Source: a bacterium
GTDB lineage: Bacteria > Cyanobacteriota > Vampirovibrionia > Gastranaerophilales > Gastranaerophilaceae
Assembly (NCBI GenBank): GCA_004558955.1
Contig: SFZC01000046.1
Coordinates: 1-26,718, forward strand
Direction of reading: 5' to 3'
DNA length: 26,718 bases
Positions within the stretch are counted from its first letter, which is position 1; the number at the start of each line of letters is the position of its first letter. Below the pieces are notes generated by a model. The model was not told the DNA's origin. It saw only the letters and a program-made list of their open reading frames with translations, and searched no databases. Below are positions 7,242 to 14,389 of the stretch, piece by piece. The position numbers and the translations under genes are program-made.

Positions 7242-7757
7242 ATGATTGAAATGAAAGTTATGGGTATTGCACTCGACACAAGAACCGGCTCTCCTATCGT
7301 TGTTCTTCACGACAAGGAAAATCGCCGTGCCCTACCTATTTGGATTGGTTCTGCTGAAGCCAGTTCCATTATAAGAAAAATCGAAAATTTGTCAGTCGCT
7401 CGCCCTATGACACACGATTTGATTATTAGTATCATAGAAAAAACAGGTTACAAAATTGACCGTGTCGAAATCAACGATGTTGAAAAAGAAACATACTACG
7501 CAACAATTTTTTTGACAGACAACGAGGGAAAAACTATCGAAATTGATTCTCGTCCATCTGATGCTATCGCTGTTGCTATAAGGGTTGACACCCCGATTTT
7601 TGTTACCGCAAATGTTCTTTCTAACGGTTCTGTTTCTACAGACAGTGCTAAAGATGCCGAAGAAGCCGAAGAGTTTAAGAACTTTGTACAAAGCATTAAA
7701 CCTTCCGACTTTGCAAAACTGATGAAAGATAACGAACATCACGAAAGTGATCAGTAA
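7242..7757 (+). CDS. Bifunctional nuclease family protein (BFN, DUF151)
   Basis: The product is 171 residues, the usual size for the BFN/DUF151 family, whose plant members have DNase and RNase activity in vitro. The hallmark segments ALPIWIG..EA, RPMTHDL and DSRPSDAIAVAIR are present, followed by PIFV. The tail after residue 130 is acidic and lineage-specific. ATG 7242 is chosen over ATG 7152 because GAGAGG (7228-7233) is well placed, family similarity starts at MIEMKVMGI, and a promoter lies within the extra 30 codons. The gene is monocistronic, with a strong hairpin at 7783-7818. Its cellular substrate is not known. Confidence 0.9.
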   Translation: MIEMKVMGIALDTRTGSPIVVLHDKENRRALPIWIGSAEASSIIRKIENLSVARPMTHDLIISIIEKTGYKIDRVEINDVEKETYYATIFLTDNEGKTIEIDSRPSDAIAVAIRVDTPIFVTANVLSNGSVSTDSAKDAEEAEEFKNFVQSIKPSDFAKLMKDNEHHESDQ

Positions 7758-7782
7758 CAGGTATTTTAGAAGTATTTTTGTA

Positions 7783-7818
7783 TGTTGGCACGAGTTTTCA
7801 ACTCGTGCCAACACTTTT
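7783..7818 (+). terminator. Rho-independent terminator after the nuclease gene
   Basis: A perfect 14-bp stem (TGTTGGCACGAGTT and its complement) encloses a TTC loop at 7797-7799 and is followed by CTTTT. Its outer arms, TGTTGG and CCAACA, resemble other intergenic hairpins in this window. Confidence 0.85.
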
Positions 7819-7842
7819 ATAAAGCCACAAATTGTACAAAAA

Positions 7843-7875
7843 GGTCACCCTGAACTAGTTTCCACCCTTCAATAT
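7843..7875. repeat. Degenerate interspersed palindrome (CCCTGAACTAGTTTC type)
   Basis: The segment GTCACCCTGAACTAGTTTC, then CACCCTTC, looks like a decayed copy of the widespread extragenic palindrome family with core CTGAACTTGTTTCAG. A similarly decayed copy with GTCATTCT lies at 13424-13482. No coding potential is seen in 7819-7962. Confidence 0.4.
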
Positions 7876-7962
7876 TAACTTTTGTAACAAAATAATCATA
7901 TATATGCAATTATCTAATCTTTATATACTTTATATATATAAATACAAGAAGAGGACAGAACG

Positions 7963-9315
7963 ATGGGTATTATCGGACAGAGTAACGCAATGCACAACAG
8001 GTTCGCAATGGGTGGCGGATTTATGCCACCGGCAAGAACTCCAATGGCAAGACCAATGATGAGTGGACCAATCTTTGTAATGGGCGGATTTGAACAACCT
8101 TCCCATTGTCACTGTGGCGAAAAGGCTGCCTTATGGGGCGGTTTAATCGGCGGTGGACTTGGAATTTTGGCAGGTTTATTCGGACGAAAACAACAGGCGG
8201 TCCAATACGCTCCCGGTTACGGAGGCGGATATAGTGGCGGTGGCATTCAACAACCTCTAACCTCAGCACAACAATTAACTAACCTAAAAACACTGTATGG
8301 TGACAAAGGTTATGCAATAGTTGATAATGGGGACGGAACTTTCTCGGCAACTAAAGGCGGCAACAATATCGGACGTGGCTCATACGAAGATATGCAAAAA
8401 CTTTTAGGCGAAAGCAACGACAAAACTAACAATTCAACTACCGCAAAAGACAATACAGGCACTACAACAGTTACTGACGGTAGTGGCGCTAAAGACAAAG
8501 TCGGCGGAACTACCACGACTACAGTCAGCGATGATGATAAAAAAGTTGACGATGACAAAAAAGACGACACAAAAACAGGAGATGCGGCAAAGAAAGATTC
8601 AACAACCAAGACTGACGATAAAAGCAAAACTGGTGAAACAGTTACAACAGATGACGATAGCTCAACCAGACCTACTGACGATGGCTCAAAAGCAAAAGGT
8701 ACAAGTTCAGCAGGAAAAACAAGAGGTACTGGCTCTGCAAGCGGTGCAAAAAAATCAGGGAATACTCAACCTACAACATACACAAGCAGCACAGGCAGAT
8801 ATGCGAAAAAAGGTGCTGACGGGAAATGGCACTACTATGCTCAAGACGGTACAGAATTAAATGAAAACCACATCAGCACAAATGACCCTGAATTATGGGC
8901 AAAAACAAACCCTAAATACGCAAACAAAAAGAACGCTGTTTACACAACAAAGAATGGTGATTACGCAACTAAAGACGACCAAGGAAGACTTCACTACTTC
9001 GACAAACACGGTAAACCTATAACAGAAAAACAATTCAAAGGAGCACACAATACTGTTAACACTACAAACGTAAAACAAGGAGGCTATAGTTCGCAAAAAG
9101 GTCACCGAGTAGCAAGCAAAACCGGCAGATGGGCTGAAAGAGGACAAGACCACAAATGGCATTACTACGCAAAAGACGGAACTGAGTTAAATGAAGCACA
9201 TATTAAGAAAAATGATCCTGAATTGTGGAACAAAACACACTCACAAAAACAGACTTCAACTCAAAAGCAATCAACCGTAAGAAACACAGGTTTTGCAGCA
9301 TATAAATTACAATAA
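7963..9315 (+). CDS. Gly-rich/low-complexity repeat protein, function unknown
   Basis: This 450-residue protein has no family I recognise. Residues 1-57 are Met/Gly/Pro-rich and include HCHCGEK. Residues 58-74 form a glycine zipper (GGLIGGGLGILAGLFG) that could insert in a membrane. Residues 100-150 form a short folded segment. Residues 150-270 are a Thr/Asp/Lys/Gly/Ser linker, probably disordered. The C-terminal part holds two near-identical 36-residue repeats (277-312 and 387-422, pattern TGR(Y/W)A..G...KWHYYA.DGTELNE) and a diverged middle copy (331-358, LHYFDKHGKPITE). The start at 7963 follows GAGGACAG. There is no classical signal peptide. A membrane-anchored or cell-surface protein is plausible. 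Confidence 0.75.
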   Translation: MGIIGQSNAMHNRFAMGGGFMPPARTPMARPMMSGPIFVMGGFEQPSHCHCGEKAALWGGLIGGGLGILAGLFGRKQQAVQYAPGYGGGYSGGGIQQPLTSAQQLTNLKTLYGDKGYAIVDNGDGTFSATKGGNNIGRGSYEDMQKLLGESNDKTNNSTTAKDNTGTTTVTDGSGAKDKVGGTTTTTVSDDDKKVDDDKKDDTKTGDAAKKDSTTKTDDKSKTGETVTTDDDSSTRPTDDGSKAKGTSSAGKTRGTGSASGAKKSGNTQPTTYTSSTGRYAKKGADGKWHYYAQDGTELNENHISTNDPELWAKTNPKYANKKNAVYTTKNGDYATKDDQGRLHYFDKHGKPITEKQFKGAHNTVNTTNVKQGGYSSQKGHRVASKTGRWAERGQDHKWHYYAKDGTELNEAHIKKNDPELWNKTHSQKQTSTQKQSTVRNTGFAAYKLQ

Positions 9316-9369
9316 TTCAAATCTCAAGACGAATTACTAAATCAAGTAAATGAAAAATTAAAGTCTATA

Positions 9370-9406
9370 AAAATTCTTTCCGAAGATAAATTTGGAAAGG
9401 ATTTTT
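9370..9406 (+). terminator. Hairpin terminator that also covers the next ribosome site
   Basis: A 12-bp stem with one G-U pair (AAAATTCTTTCC at 9370-9381 and GGAAAGGATTTT at 9394-9405) with a 12-base loop ends in a T run. It can terminate the repeat-protein transcript. The AAAGGA ribosome site of the gene at 9411 lies in its 3' arm, so read-through mRNA would have that site sequestered. Confidence 0.6.
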
Positions 9407-9410
9407 ATTT

Positions 9411-9581
9411 ATGGCAAAGATTATTGAAAACCAAAGAAGAATGATTCGTTTGAGCGTGGATGATGTTTTGAACATCGTGCGAGAATACCAACGCCTAACC
9501 GCAAACAAAACCTGTTGTTACGAACACACACGAGAAATTTTAGGCAAAAACCCGCTCTTCCTGCCCGAAGACCTTGATTGA
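9411..9581 (+). CDS. Small conserved-looking hypothetical protein (56 aa)
   Basis: The short frame starts MAKIIENQRRMIRLSVDDVL and ends LPEDLD. It begins at ATG 9411 with AAAGGA 10 bases upstream. The composition is protein-like: an amphipathic helix (VDDVLNIVREYQRL) followed by a TCCYEHTREI segment with adjacent cysteines. I recognise no domain. It sits directly behind a hairpin that could control its translation. Real coding is likely from the codon pattern and ribosome site, but its role is unknown. Confidence 0.6.
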   Translation: MAKIIENQRRMIRLSVDDVLNIVREYQRLTANKTCCYEHTREILGKNPLFLPEDLD

Positions 9582-9655
9582 TTAACAAAACTTCATAATT
9601 CGATAAAATTAGGCAATTTTTATTTTTAGTTAACTTTCTATCATTGGTGGTAGAT

Positions 9656-9856
9656 ATGAATATAACAAAAATTAAAAATTATGTAGAAAGTGGCGACATT
9701 GCCCGCATTAACGACTCAATCAGCCTATTTTGCGAAAGAGCAGATGAACTTATGTCAAAAAAAGGCGGAATGAAATTCACAGTACTTCCGACTACAAAAG
9801 TCAAGAACTACAACAAAAATACCGAATTAATTACCTTGCTTTTGAAAAATGTGTAG
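9656..9856 (+). CDS. Small hypothetical protein (66 aa)
   Basis: ATG 9656 follows a GGTGG ribosome site at 9646-9650 and is preferred to an in-frame TTG at 9644. The product begins MNITKIKNYVESGDI and ends ITLLLKNV. It has no signal peptide or membrane segment and is mixed helical. The opening MNITKI resembles the starts of other lineage proteins here (MRITKI at 15224, MNITPI at 16894), so it may be a truncated or small member of that group. Function unknown. Confidence 0.5.
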   Translation: MNITKIKNYVESGDIARINDSISLFCERADELMSKKGGMKFTVLPTTKVKNYNKNTELITLLLKNV

Positions 9857-9924
9857 TTTGGAATTGCTCGGCTAGCTTAGGTAACTTACAGGTATTTTGT
9901 CAGGGCTTGGCTGAAATTTCGCAC

Positions 9925-9944
9925 GTTGGGCAAGTATGCCCAAC
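9925..9944. repeat. Short intergenic hairpin GTTGGGCA-N4-TGCCCAAC
   Basis: A perfect 8-bp stem with a 4-base loop (AGTA) lies in the gap between convergent genes (9857-10033). There is no T run, so a terminator role is doubtful. Its outer arms resemble the hairpins at 7783, 17539, 23114 and 24805. Nothing else is seen in this gap. Confidence 0.6.
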
Positions 9945-10033
9945 CGACAGGTTAATGCACACAAGTGGAGAACGTAATATTTCAAGGTTCTTGTCCTTCC
10001 AGCAAGCTAAAAAACATGCGATTTTTCAAAGTA

Positions 10034-10561
10034 TTACCCAAGAAAATTCACGACATCGAAACTTGAAACCATTGGGGAAGAGCTTACGCAAGACAAGTAA
10101 TATTCCTGCAAAAACGGTATTGAAAATTTTGACACAGGTGTTCGTCCGAGTTTGATTTCCGCCTCGTGAAGTGTCCAAAAACGATAAAACTCCTCAGCTG
10201 TCGGATTTTCGATTTCAAAATCATAATGTGTCATAATTTTCTTAAAATCACGAGATTTTACAAATTCCACATCCAATCCGATATCGTCTTTTGCCACCCC
10301 CACCACAACAAGGTTTTCAGAATGCGAAACACTAAAAAACATCTCTCGACTTTTGAAAAACGGTTTTCCGCCTACTATTTCAATCTCTGAATTTTTCACA
10401 TTATAAATCTTTTTCGCCAAATTCTTAACCAAGTACAATCCGCAAAGATGTTCCAAATATTTTTCTCGTGATTTATACTGCCGACCGTCAGAAACTTGTT
10501 CCAAATCAGCCATTTTGACCTGTTTCAAAAACTCGGATTTTTCAACATAAAAAATTTCCAT
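10034..10561 (-). CDS. Sfp-type 4'-phosphopantetheinyl transferase
   Basis: The enzyme transfers 4'-phosphopantetheine from CoA to a carrier-protein serine. The 175-residue product carries the family motifs GGKPFF (64-69), FSVSHSENLV (76-85), the Mg-binding GLD (95-97) and WTLHEAEIK (129-137). The last normally reads WxxKEA; here His replaces the Lys. It is short for the Sfp group (usually 220 or more), with a reduced N-terminal part. It begins 10 bases after the LdpA-like gene on the same strand, so both are probably co-transcribed. No carrier protein or synthase gene is in the window. The His substitution leaves some doubt about activity. Confidence 0.85.
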   Translation of the reverse strand: MEIFYVEKSEFLKQVKMADLEQVSDGRQYKSREKYLEHLCGLYLVKNLAKKIYNVKNSEIEIVGGKPFFKSREMFFSVSHSENLVVVGVAKDDIGLDVEFVKSRDFKKIMTHYDFEIENPTAEEFYRFWTLHEAEIKLGRTPVSKFSIPFLQEYYLSCVSSSPMVSSFDVVNFLG

Positions 10562-10571
10562 ATAAAACCCT

Positions 10572-11516
10572 TTACAAAATTACCGTATCCACCAACGGTT
10601 TTGCAACATCTAACGCACCTTTAAGCACTTCGGGATTTGTCCAAAAATCTTTTCTTTGCACGAAATTTTTAACAATTTTTCTTGCGTAAGACCCAATCGC
10701 TACTCCGTGATAATTTATCTCACACATTCTCGCAAGTTCCGTAGTTTTGCCATTTGTTCCGCCCGACAAAATCAAATACACGGGCAAATTTGCATTCTGA
10801 ACAATCTCTGCCGTTGCAACAGCTTGCAAAGTCGATTTGTAATTGTCATCTCCACCGCTCATCGGGAACCCGTCAGCCTGAACGATTGTCGAATAAGGCT
10901 CTCTAGTTTCTATCATCACCTCAATGCGTTCCACCAACGCTTCATCACTCAATTTTCCACGACTTGTACAAATACTCAACAATCCGTTATAATTGTTATT
11001 AATATAATTCCATTTGCCGAAAATTTCGCCTTCATCAAGCCCCATTGCGTGGAATTCAATACAATCAATATTTTCCTCAACAATAGCAGGCAAAACCTCG
11101 CTCAAATCCTTCTCTTCAGAAGTATAAGAAATTGCGGTTTTTGAACAAACTTTCCAGCATTTACCGCACCCGATACACTTTGATTTTTTAACCTTGCCGT
11201 AATGTATCGCACCTTGCGGACAAATTTCCTCACACGCACCGCAATTAACGCATCTGTCATAGTCGATAACAGCCTTTTTAACATGAGGGTCATTTTTAAT
11301 CCCCACACTCACGCAAAGATACGCCTCATAAACCTTCGCAAGCTCCAAAGCCTCTTTTGCCGCCTTTATAACTTCTAAATTTGCGGACAAATCAAAAAAT
11401 CGACACCCCGCAATCGAATAAACGTAAACTAATCGCTTAATTTCTTCAATATCTTCATTCCCCGCACCGCATACGAGTTTGAAGCAGTGCTGTGTTTCCA
11501 ACAAGTCCTTTAGCAT
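10572..11516 (-). CDS. ldpA: LdpA-like protein with two 4Fe-4S clusters
   Basis: The 314-residue product resembles cyanobacterial LdpA, an iron-sulfur protein that feeds cell redox state into the circadian clock. It starts with the LdpA-type segment CFKLVCGAGNEDIEEI, then YSIAGCRFFDLSAN. Two ferredoxin motifs follow: CVNCGACEEICP (C89, C92, C95, C99) and CIGCGKCWKVC (C114, C117, C120, C124). The C-terminal 180 residues match the LdpA C-terminal domain in layout (QADGFPMSGGDDNYKST, LILSGGTNGKT, GVAIGSYARKIV). The start overlaps the upstream stop by one base (TAATG), which implies translational coupling. No kai genes are seen, so the clock role cannot be assumed. A general Fe-S redox sensor or aldolase-like enzyme is the alternative. 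Confidence 0.75.
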   Translation of the reverse strand: MLKDLLETQHCFKLVCGAGNEDIEEIKRLVYVYSIAGCRFFDLSANLEVIKAAKEALELAKVYEAYLCVSVGIKNDPHVKKAVIDYDRCVNCGACEEICPQGAIHYGKVKKSKCIGCGKCWKVCSKTAISYTSEEKDLSEVLPAIVEENIDCIEFHAMGLDEGEIFGKWNYINNNYNGLLSICTSRGKLSDEALVERIEVMIETREPYSTIVQADGFPMSGGDDNYKSTLQAVATAEIVQNANLPVYLILSGGTNGKTTELARMCEINYHGVAIGSYARKIVKNFVQRKDFWTNPEVLKGALDVAKPLVDTVIL

Positions 11517-12718
11517 TATTTCACCATGTAATTATAAATAATTTCAGAAGCATGAACGATAAAATCTTTACCGGCAACAGAATTATGAGGTCTGTTTGCA
11601 AGGATTACGACCAAATATTTTTTGCCGTTCGGTGCAATTACAATGCCCGCATCGCCAAGCATAGTGCCAATATCGCCTGTTTTATGCAAAAATACCAAAC
11701 CTGCTCCCAAGCCTGCCTGAATCAATCTGTTATTATGAACATGTCCCATATAATTCAAAATACGACTTCTTGATTCTTCACTCAAGAAAGAGTCGTTTTC
11801 ATCAATATTATAAAGCATTGTAGCCATTTCAATCGCAGTAGTTCTGTTTGTTCCGCCCAAATCAGGCAACCAAGTTTGGACAAAAGTATTTTTCAATCCC
11901 CAATCCCTTATCGATTGGTTAACATCTGTCATTGAGCCGACTTTAGCCATTAGCATATTTGTTGCGGAATTGTCAGACTCGGTAATCATACGATTTGCAA
12001 GTTCATCAATGGTGTATTCGGAATCTCTCGCCTTAAATTGCAAGCTTCCAGACCCCTCAGACCTGTAATATTCTGTCAACGGGATTGTATCATTCAGCGA
12101 AATTTGTCCGGCTTCAATAGATTTAAACACGTCAATCAAAACAGGAATTTTAATTATACTTGCTGTCGCATAGCTCTTATTTGCGTTAATATTAACAAAA
12201 TTTTGAGTGTCATAATCCCAAACATAAATTGCAGGTTTAACTGTCGGATATTGTTCCATTAACCCTAATAATTCCTGCTTCAACACCGGCATATTAACAT
12301 TTTCTTTTAAAGGTGTCATCATTGCGGACTTTTCGCTAGCGGAATAGTTAAACATAGGATTGTCAAAAGCCCAAGTGTTAGACAAATACTTTGTTGTAGG
12401 GAAGCTTATTTCATTCATATCCGCAGTAATCGCATTGTGCGGAGTTGGTTCAAAAAACGCCTTTGTCACATGACTGAAAGCATAAGGTAAAGCCGTCATC
12501 GCCATTACCACAAAGAAAACAAATGCTGTCAAAACCTGTACAAACGTTTTCTTCTTATTAACCTTTCTTTTCGGGCGATTTTCATGCCTTAACGAAGAAT
12601 ATCTGCTAATTTTCTCGGTTCTGACATTTTCGTAAACACTATAATTATACTTTGTGTAACTTTGGTAATAATACGGATCTCCGTAAACGCTATCGTAATT
12701 TCTTGCTAGTTTCGGCAT
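11516..12718 (-). CDS. Membrane-anchored beta-lactamase-like serine hydrolase
   Basis: This 400-residue protein has a Tyr-rich, basic cytoplasmic N-terminus (1-57), one membrane segment (about 58-82) and a periplasmic penicilloyl-serine transferase domain. The three active-site motifs are intact: SIIK (187-190, nucleophile S187), SDN (248-250) and KTG (346-348). The class A Glu166 region is not conserved (LPDLGGTNRTTAIEMA), so efficient beta-lactam hydrolysis is doubtful and a DD-peptidase or cell-wall hydrolase role is possible. Start 12718 has GGAGG upstream and a TATAAA box at 12750-12755. It is the first gene of a three-gene minus operon. The long Tyr-rich cytoplasmic tail is unusual. Confidence 0.88.
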   Translation of the reverse strand: MPKLARNYDSVYGDPYYYQSYTKYNYSVYENVRTEKISRYSSLRHENRPKRKVNKKKTFVQVLTAFVFFVVMAMTALPYAFSHVTKAFFEPTPHNAITADMNEISFPTTKYLSNTWAFDNPMFNYSASEKSAMMTPLKENVNMPVLKQELLGLMEQYPTVKPAIYVWDYDTQNFVNINANKSYATASIIKIPVLIDVFKSIEAGQISLNDTIPLTEYYRSEGSGSLQFKARDSEYTIDELANRMITESDNSATNMLMAKVGSMTDVNQSIRDWGLKNTFVQTWLPDLGGTNRTTAIEMATMLYNIDENDSFLSEESRSRILNYMGHVHNNRLIQAGLGAGLVFLHKTGDIGTMLGDAGIVIAPNGKKYLVVILANRPHNSVAGKDFIVHASEIIYNYMVK

Positions 12719-12749
12719 GAAAACTGCTTCCTCCCCAATTTTCTTTTAT

Positions 12750-12755
12750 TTTATA
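12750..12755 (-). promoter_or_regulatory. -10 element for the serine hydrolase-ldpA-PPTase operon
   Basis: On the minus strand TATAAA lies 32 bases upstream of the start, with TTGCCC 15 bases further up as a weak -35. A GGGGAGGAAG ribosome site stands at 12727-12736. Confidence 0.5.
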
Positions 12756-12818
12756 CAAAGTTTTCAAGTAGGGCAAGTTTTTAATGAACAATAGTAACAT
12801 TTTGAAAAATTTAATTAC

Positions 12819-12848
12819 TTGCTACATAATTTTTCTTAGTAATATAAT
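12819..12848 (+). promoter_or_regulatory. Promoter of the SemiSWEET-like gene
   Basis: TTGCTA (12819-12824), an 18-base spacer and consensus TATAAT (12843-12848) lie 43 bases before ATG 12892. The promoter falls inside the upstream open frame, which argues for the shorter protein. Confidence 0.55.
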
Positions 12849-12891
12849 AGGGTTGAAGTTATACCCTATAAATAGTAAAGGAAAGAAAATT

Positions 12892-13227
12892 ATGAGTTTA
12901 TTGGAAGCAGGAATGATGGTTTGCTTCGGAGCAAGCTGGCCGTTTCAAGTTGTAAAAACATATAAATCAAAAGAAGTAAAAGGTAAAAGCATTCACTTTT
13001 TGTGGTTGGTTGAAATCGGGTATGTACTCGGAATGTTACACCATATTTTGTACGCCCCTGACAAGGTAATTTACTTGTATCTATTGAATTTTATCCTTGT
13101 CGGAGCTGACATGATTTTGTATTATAAATACAAAAAATTACCACATAATAAAGTGAAAAAAAATGTTAAAATTCTTTCTAAAAAAGAGGAAGAATTGAAA
13201 AACGAAGAACTGAAAACGGCGGTGTAA
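12892..13227 (+). CDS. SemiSWEET/PQ-loop-like small membrane protein
   Basis: Starting at ATG 12892 (AAAGGAAAG upstream), the product is 111 residues with three membrane helices (about 4-21, 33-54 and 58-78) and a charged, Lys/Glu-rich tail. The segment GASWPFQVVKTYKSKEVKGKS is typical of PQ-loop/SemiSWEET proteins, which work as dimers and move sugars or similar small molecules. Family members are usually 85-100 residues, in line with this start. The upstream ATG 12784 is rejected because a promoter lies between the two. The substrate is unknown. The tail may be variable. Confidence 0.75.
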   Translation: MSLLEAGMMVCFGASWPFQVVKTYKSKEVKGKSIHFLWLVEIGYVLGMLHHILYAPDKVIYLYLLNFILVGADMILYYKYKKLPHNKVKKNVKILSKKEEELKNEELKTAV

Positions 13228-13228
13228 A

Positions 13229-13376
13229 GTATCGCAAGTAACGAAGGTTTATCATTACGGATAAGCACGAGCACAAGTACCAAGAACAAGGTGAATACAC
13301 GTTTAATGCGAGTGCGAAAGATTCGAAATCTGTTGCAAAAACGTGTAAACTTGATGTTTCTGTTAACAGATTCTGA
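13229..13376 (+). pseudogene. Frameshifted remnant of a PKD-like domain protein
   Basis: Reading from 13229 gives VSQVTKVYHY. One extra G at 13259 then shifts the frame, and reading on from 13260 gives DKHEHKYQEQGEYTFNASAK, followed by CKLDVSVN and a stop at 13374-13376. The H-KY-EQGEYTF pattern is that of PKD/Ig-like extracellular domains. It has no start or ribosome site and lies right behind the SemiSWEET gene. It appears to be the C-terminal stub of a lost gene. The rest of the 13377-13494 gap holds a degenerate palindrome and no gene. Confidence 0.45.
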
Positions 13377-13423
13377 ATAACAAGAAAATTAATTTGCTCA
13401 TTGCATTCGCAAAAATTTTCTAA

Positions 13424-13482
13424 GTTTTCAGAATGACGAAAGCGTTGCTAGGCTCACCAAATAGTCATTCTAAACTTGTTTA
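13424..13482. repeat. Degenerate interspersed inverted repeat (AGAATGAC/GTCATTCT)
   Basis: AGAATGAC at 13430-13437 is the reverse complement of GTCATTCT at 13464-13471, and the right arm continues AAACTTGTTT. This matches the common extragenic repeat with GTCATTCTGAACTTGTTTCAG, in decayed form. Confidence 0.45.
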
Positions 13483-13494
13483 ATAATCATGTTA

Positions 13495-14201
13495 TTAATG
13501 TGAAATGATTTTTGCCTCAACGCTTTTTGCACCTTCTATCGAGTTATTGAACCCGTTTAGCAATTCGGCGGCGGTTTGTGCGTTGTAAAACTTTCCGCTT
13601 GTCACAAGTGCCGTGCATTGCAGCTGTTCCAAATCATCTGAATCTTGCACATTAAAAGCAATTACATCAATCGTAACATCTCGGCGAATTTTAATAAGGT
13701 TCATAACGAAAGTACAAGGGCTTTCGTCGCAGTTTTCCCCACCATCTGTCAGCAAAATAATGTGTTTTTTGCCTTTATAGCCCATAAAATCGTATTTTAT
13801 CGCCTGTTTTAGCGAATATGTAATCGGTGTCATTCCACGAGGTTTGGATTTTTGGAGTGCAAATTCGACATTCTCTGTGTTGTGGCGTAAGATTGGCGAA
13901 ACAAGGGTCGAAGCTCGGCAGGCTTCCATTGGGGTAAACCCCATTTTGTGTCCGTAAATTCTCAGTCCAACCCAATTTGCAGAACTTATTTTGGGTAAAA
14001 TTTGTTTCATTGCCGGATTCACCGCCGGAATCAGTCTTGGCATCAGTCCAGGTGAATGTCTTCCTGGATTTCTTCCGGGCAGGCTCCTCCTTTCGGTCCG
14101 AAACATTCCTGCGGAGAATACAATCCGTACTGAGCAGAAAACCCAAACGGCTCAAAAATTACCAAAAGAAATATTACAAATACAAGACAAATTTTCTTCA
14201 T
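13495..14201 (-). pseudogene. von Willebrand factor A domain protein, broken at the MIDAS motif
   Basis: ATG 14201 opens a frame with a signal peptide (MKKICLVFVIFLLVIFEPFG) and then CFGPKGGACPEEIQEDIHLD, stopping at TGA 14045-14043. The next frame then continues with a clear vWA domain from MPRLIPAVNPAMKQ to the end: WVGLRIYGHKMGF, KGKKHIILLTDGGENCDES and TALVTSGKFYNA. Between the two parts a vWA protein should have a beta strand and the metal-binding D-x-S-x-S motif. This is missing, so a small deletion that also shifts the frame has removed it. The product would be a secreted substrate- or matrix-binding protein if intact. A sequencing error would not explain the missing residues. Confidence 0.7.
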
Positions 14202-14292
14202 ATTAGAAGAATTACAGAAATATAAAACTTCTTCATCAGCAAAACGAACACTTTTTTTATATTTTTTAATTCTTCAAAATTATAATTAATAT

Positions 14293-14322
14293 TTAAAAAG
14301 TTCCGCAGTGTTGCGGAACTTT
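14293..14322 (-). terminator. Rho-independent terminator for the coiled-coil gene
   Basis: An 11-bp stem (AAAGTTCCGCA at 14297-14307 and TGCGGAACTTT at 14312-14322) has a 4-base loop. On the minus strand it ends in a run of T, 68 bases after the stop of the gene at 14390. Confidence 0.75.
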
Positions 14323-14389
14323 CATTTTGGTTAATCAGTTATGGTTATAATTTAAAGAAGGGGTTAATTTCTCTTATTACTATTGTTTA

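Noticed and set aside
8483..8860. Overlapping 125-codon frame in the repeat-protein gene
   Set aside because: Low-complexity shadow of the Thr/Asp/Lys linker; no start signals.
12784..12891. Upstream start for the SemiSWEET-like gene
   Set aside because: The extra 36 residues contain the promoter region and have no ribosome site; family length fits ATG 12892.
13775..14155. 126-codon minus-strand frame across the vWA gene
   Set aside because: It bridges the deletion by chance; the signal peptide is in one frame and the vWA domain in another, neither of them this one.
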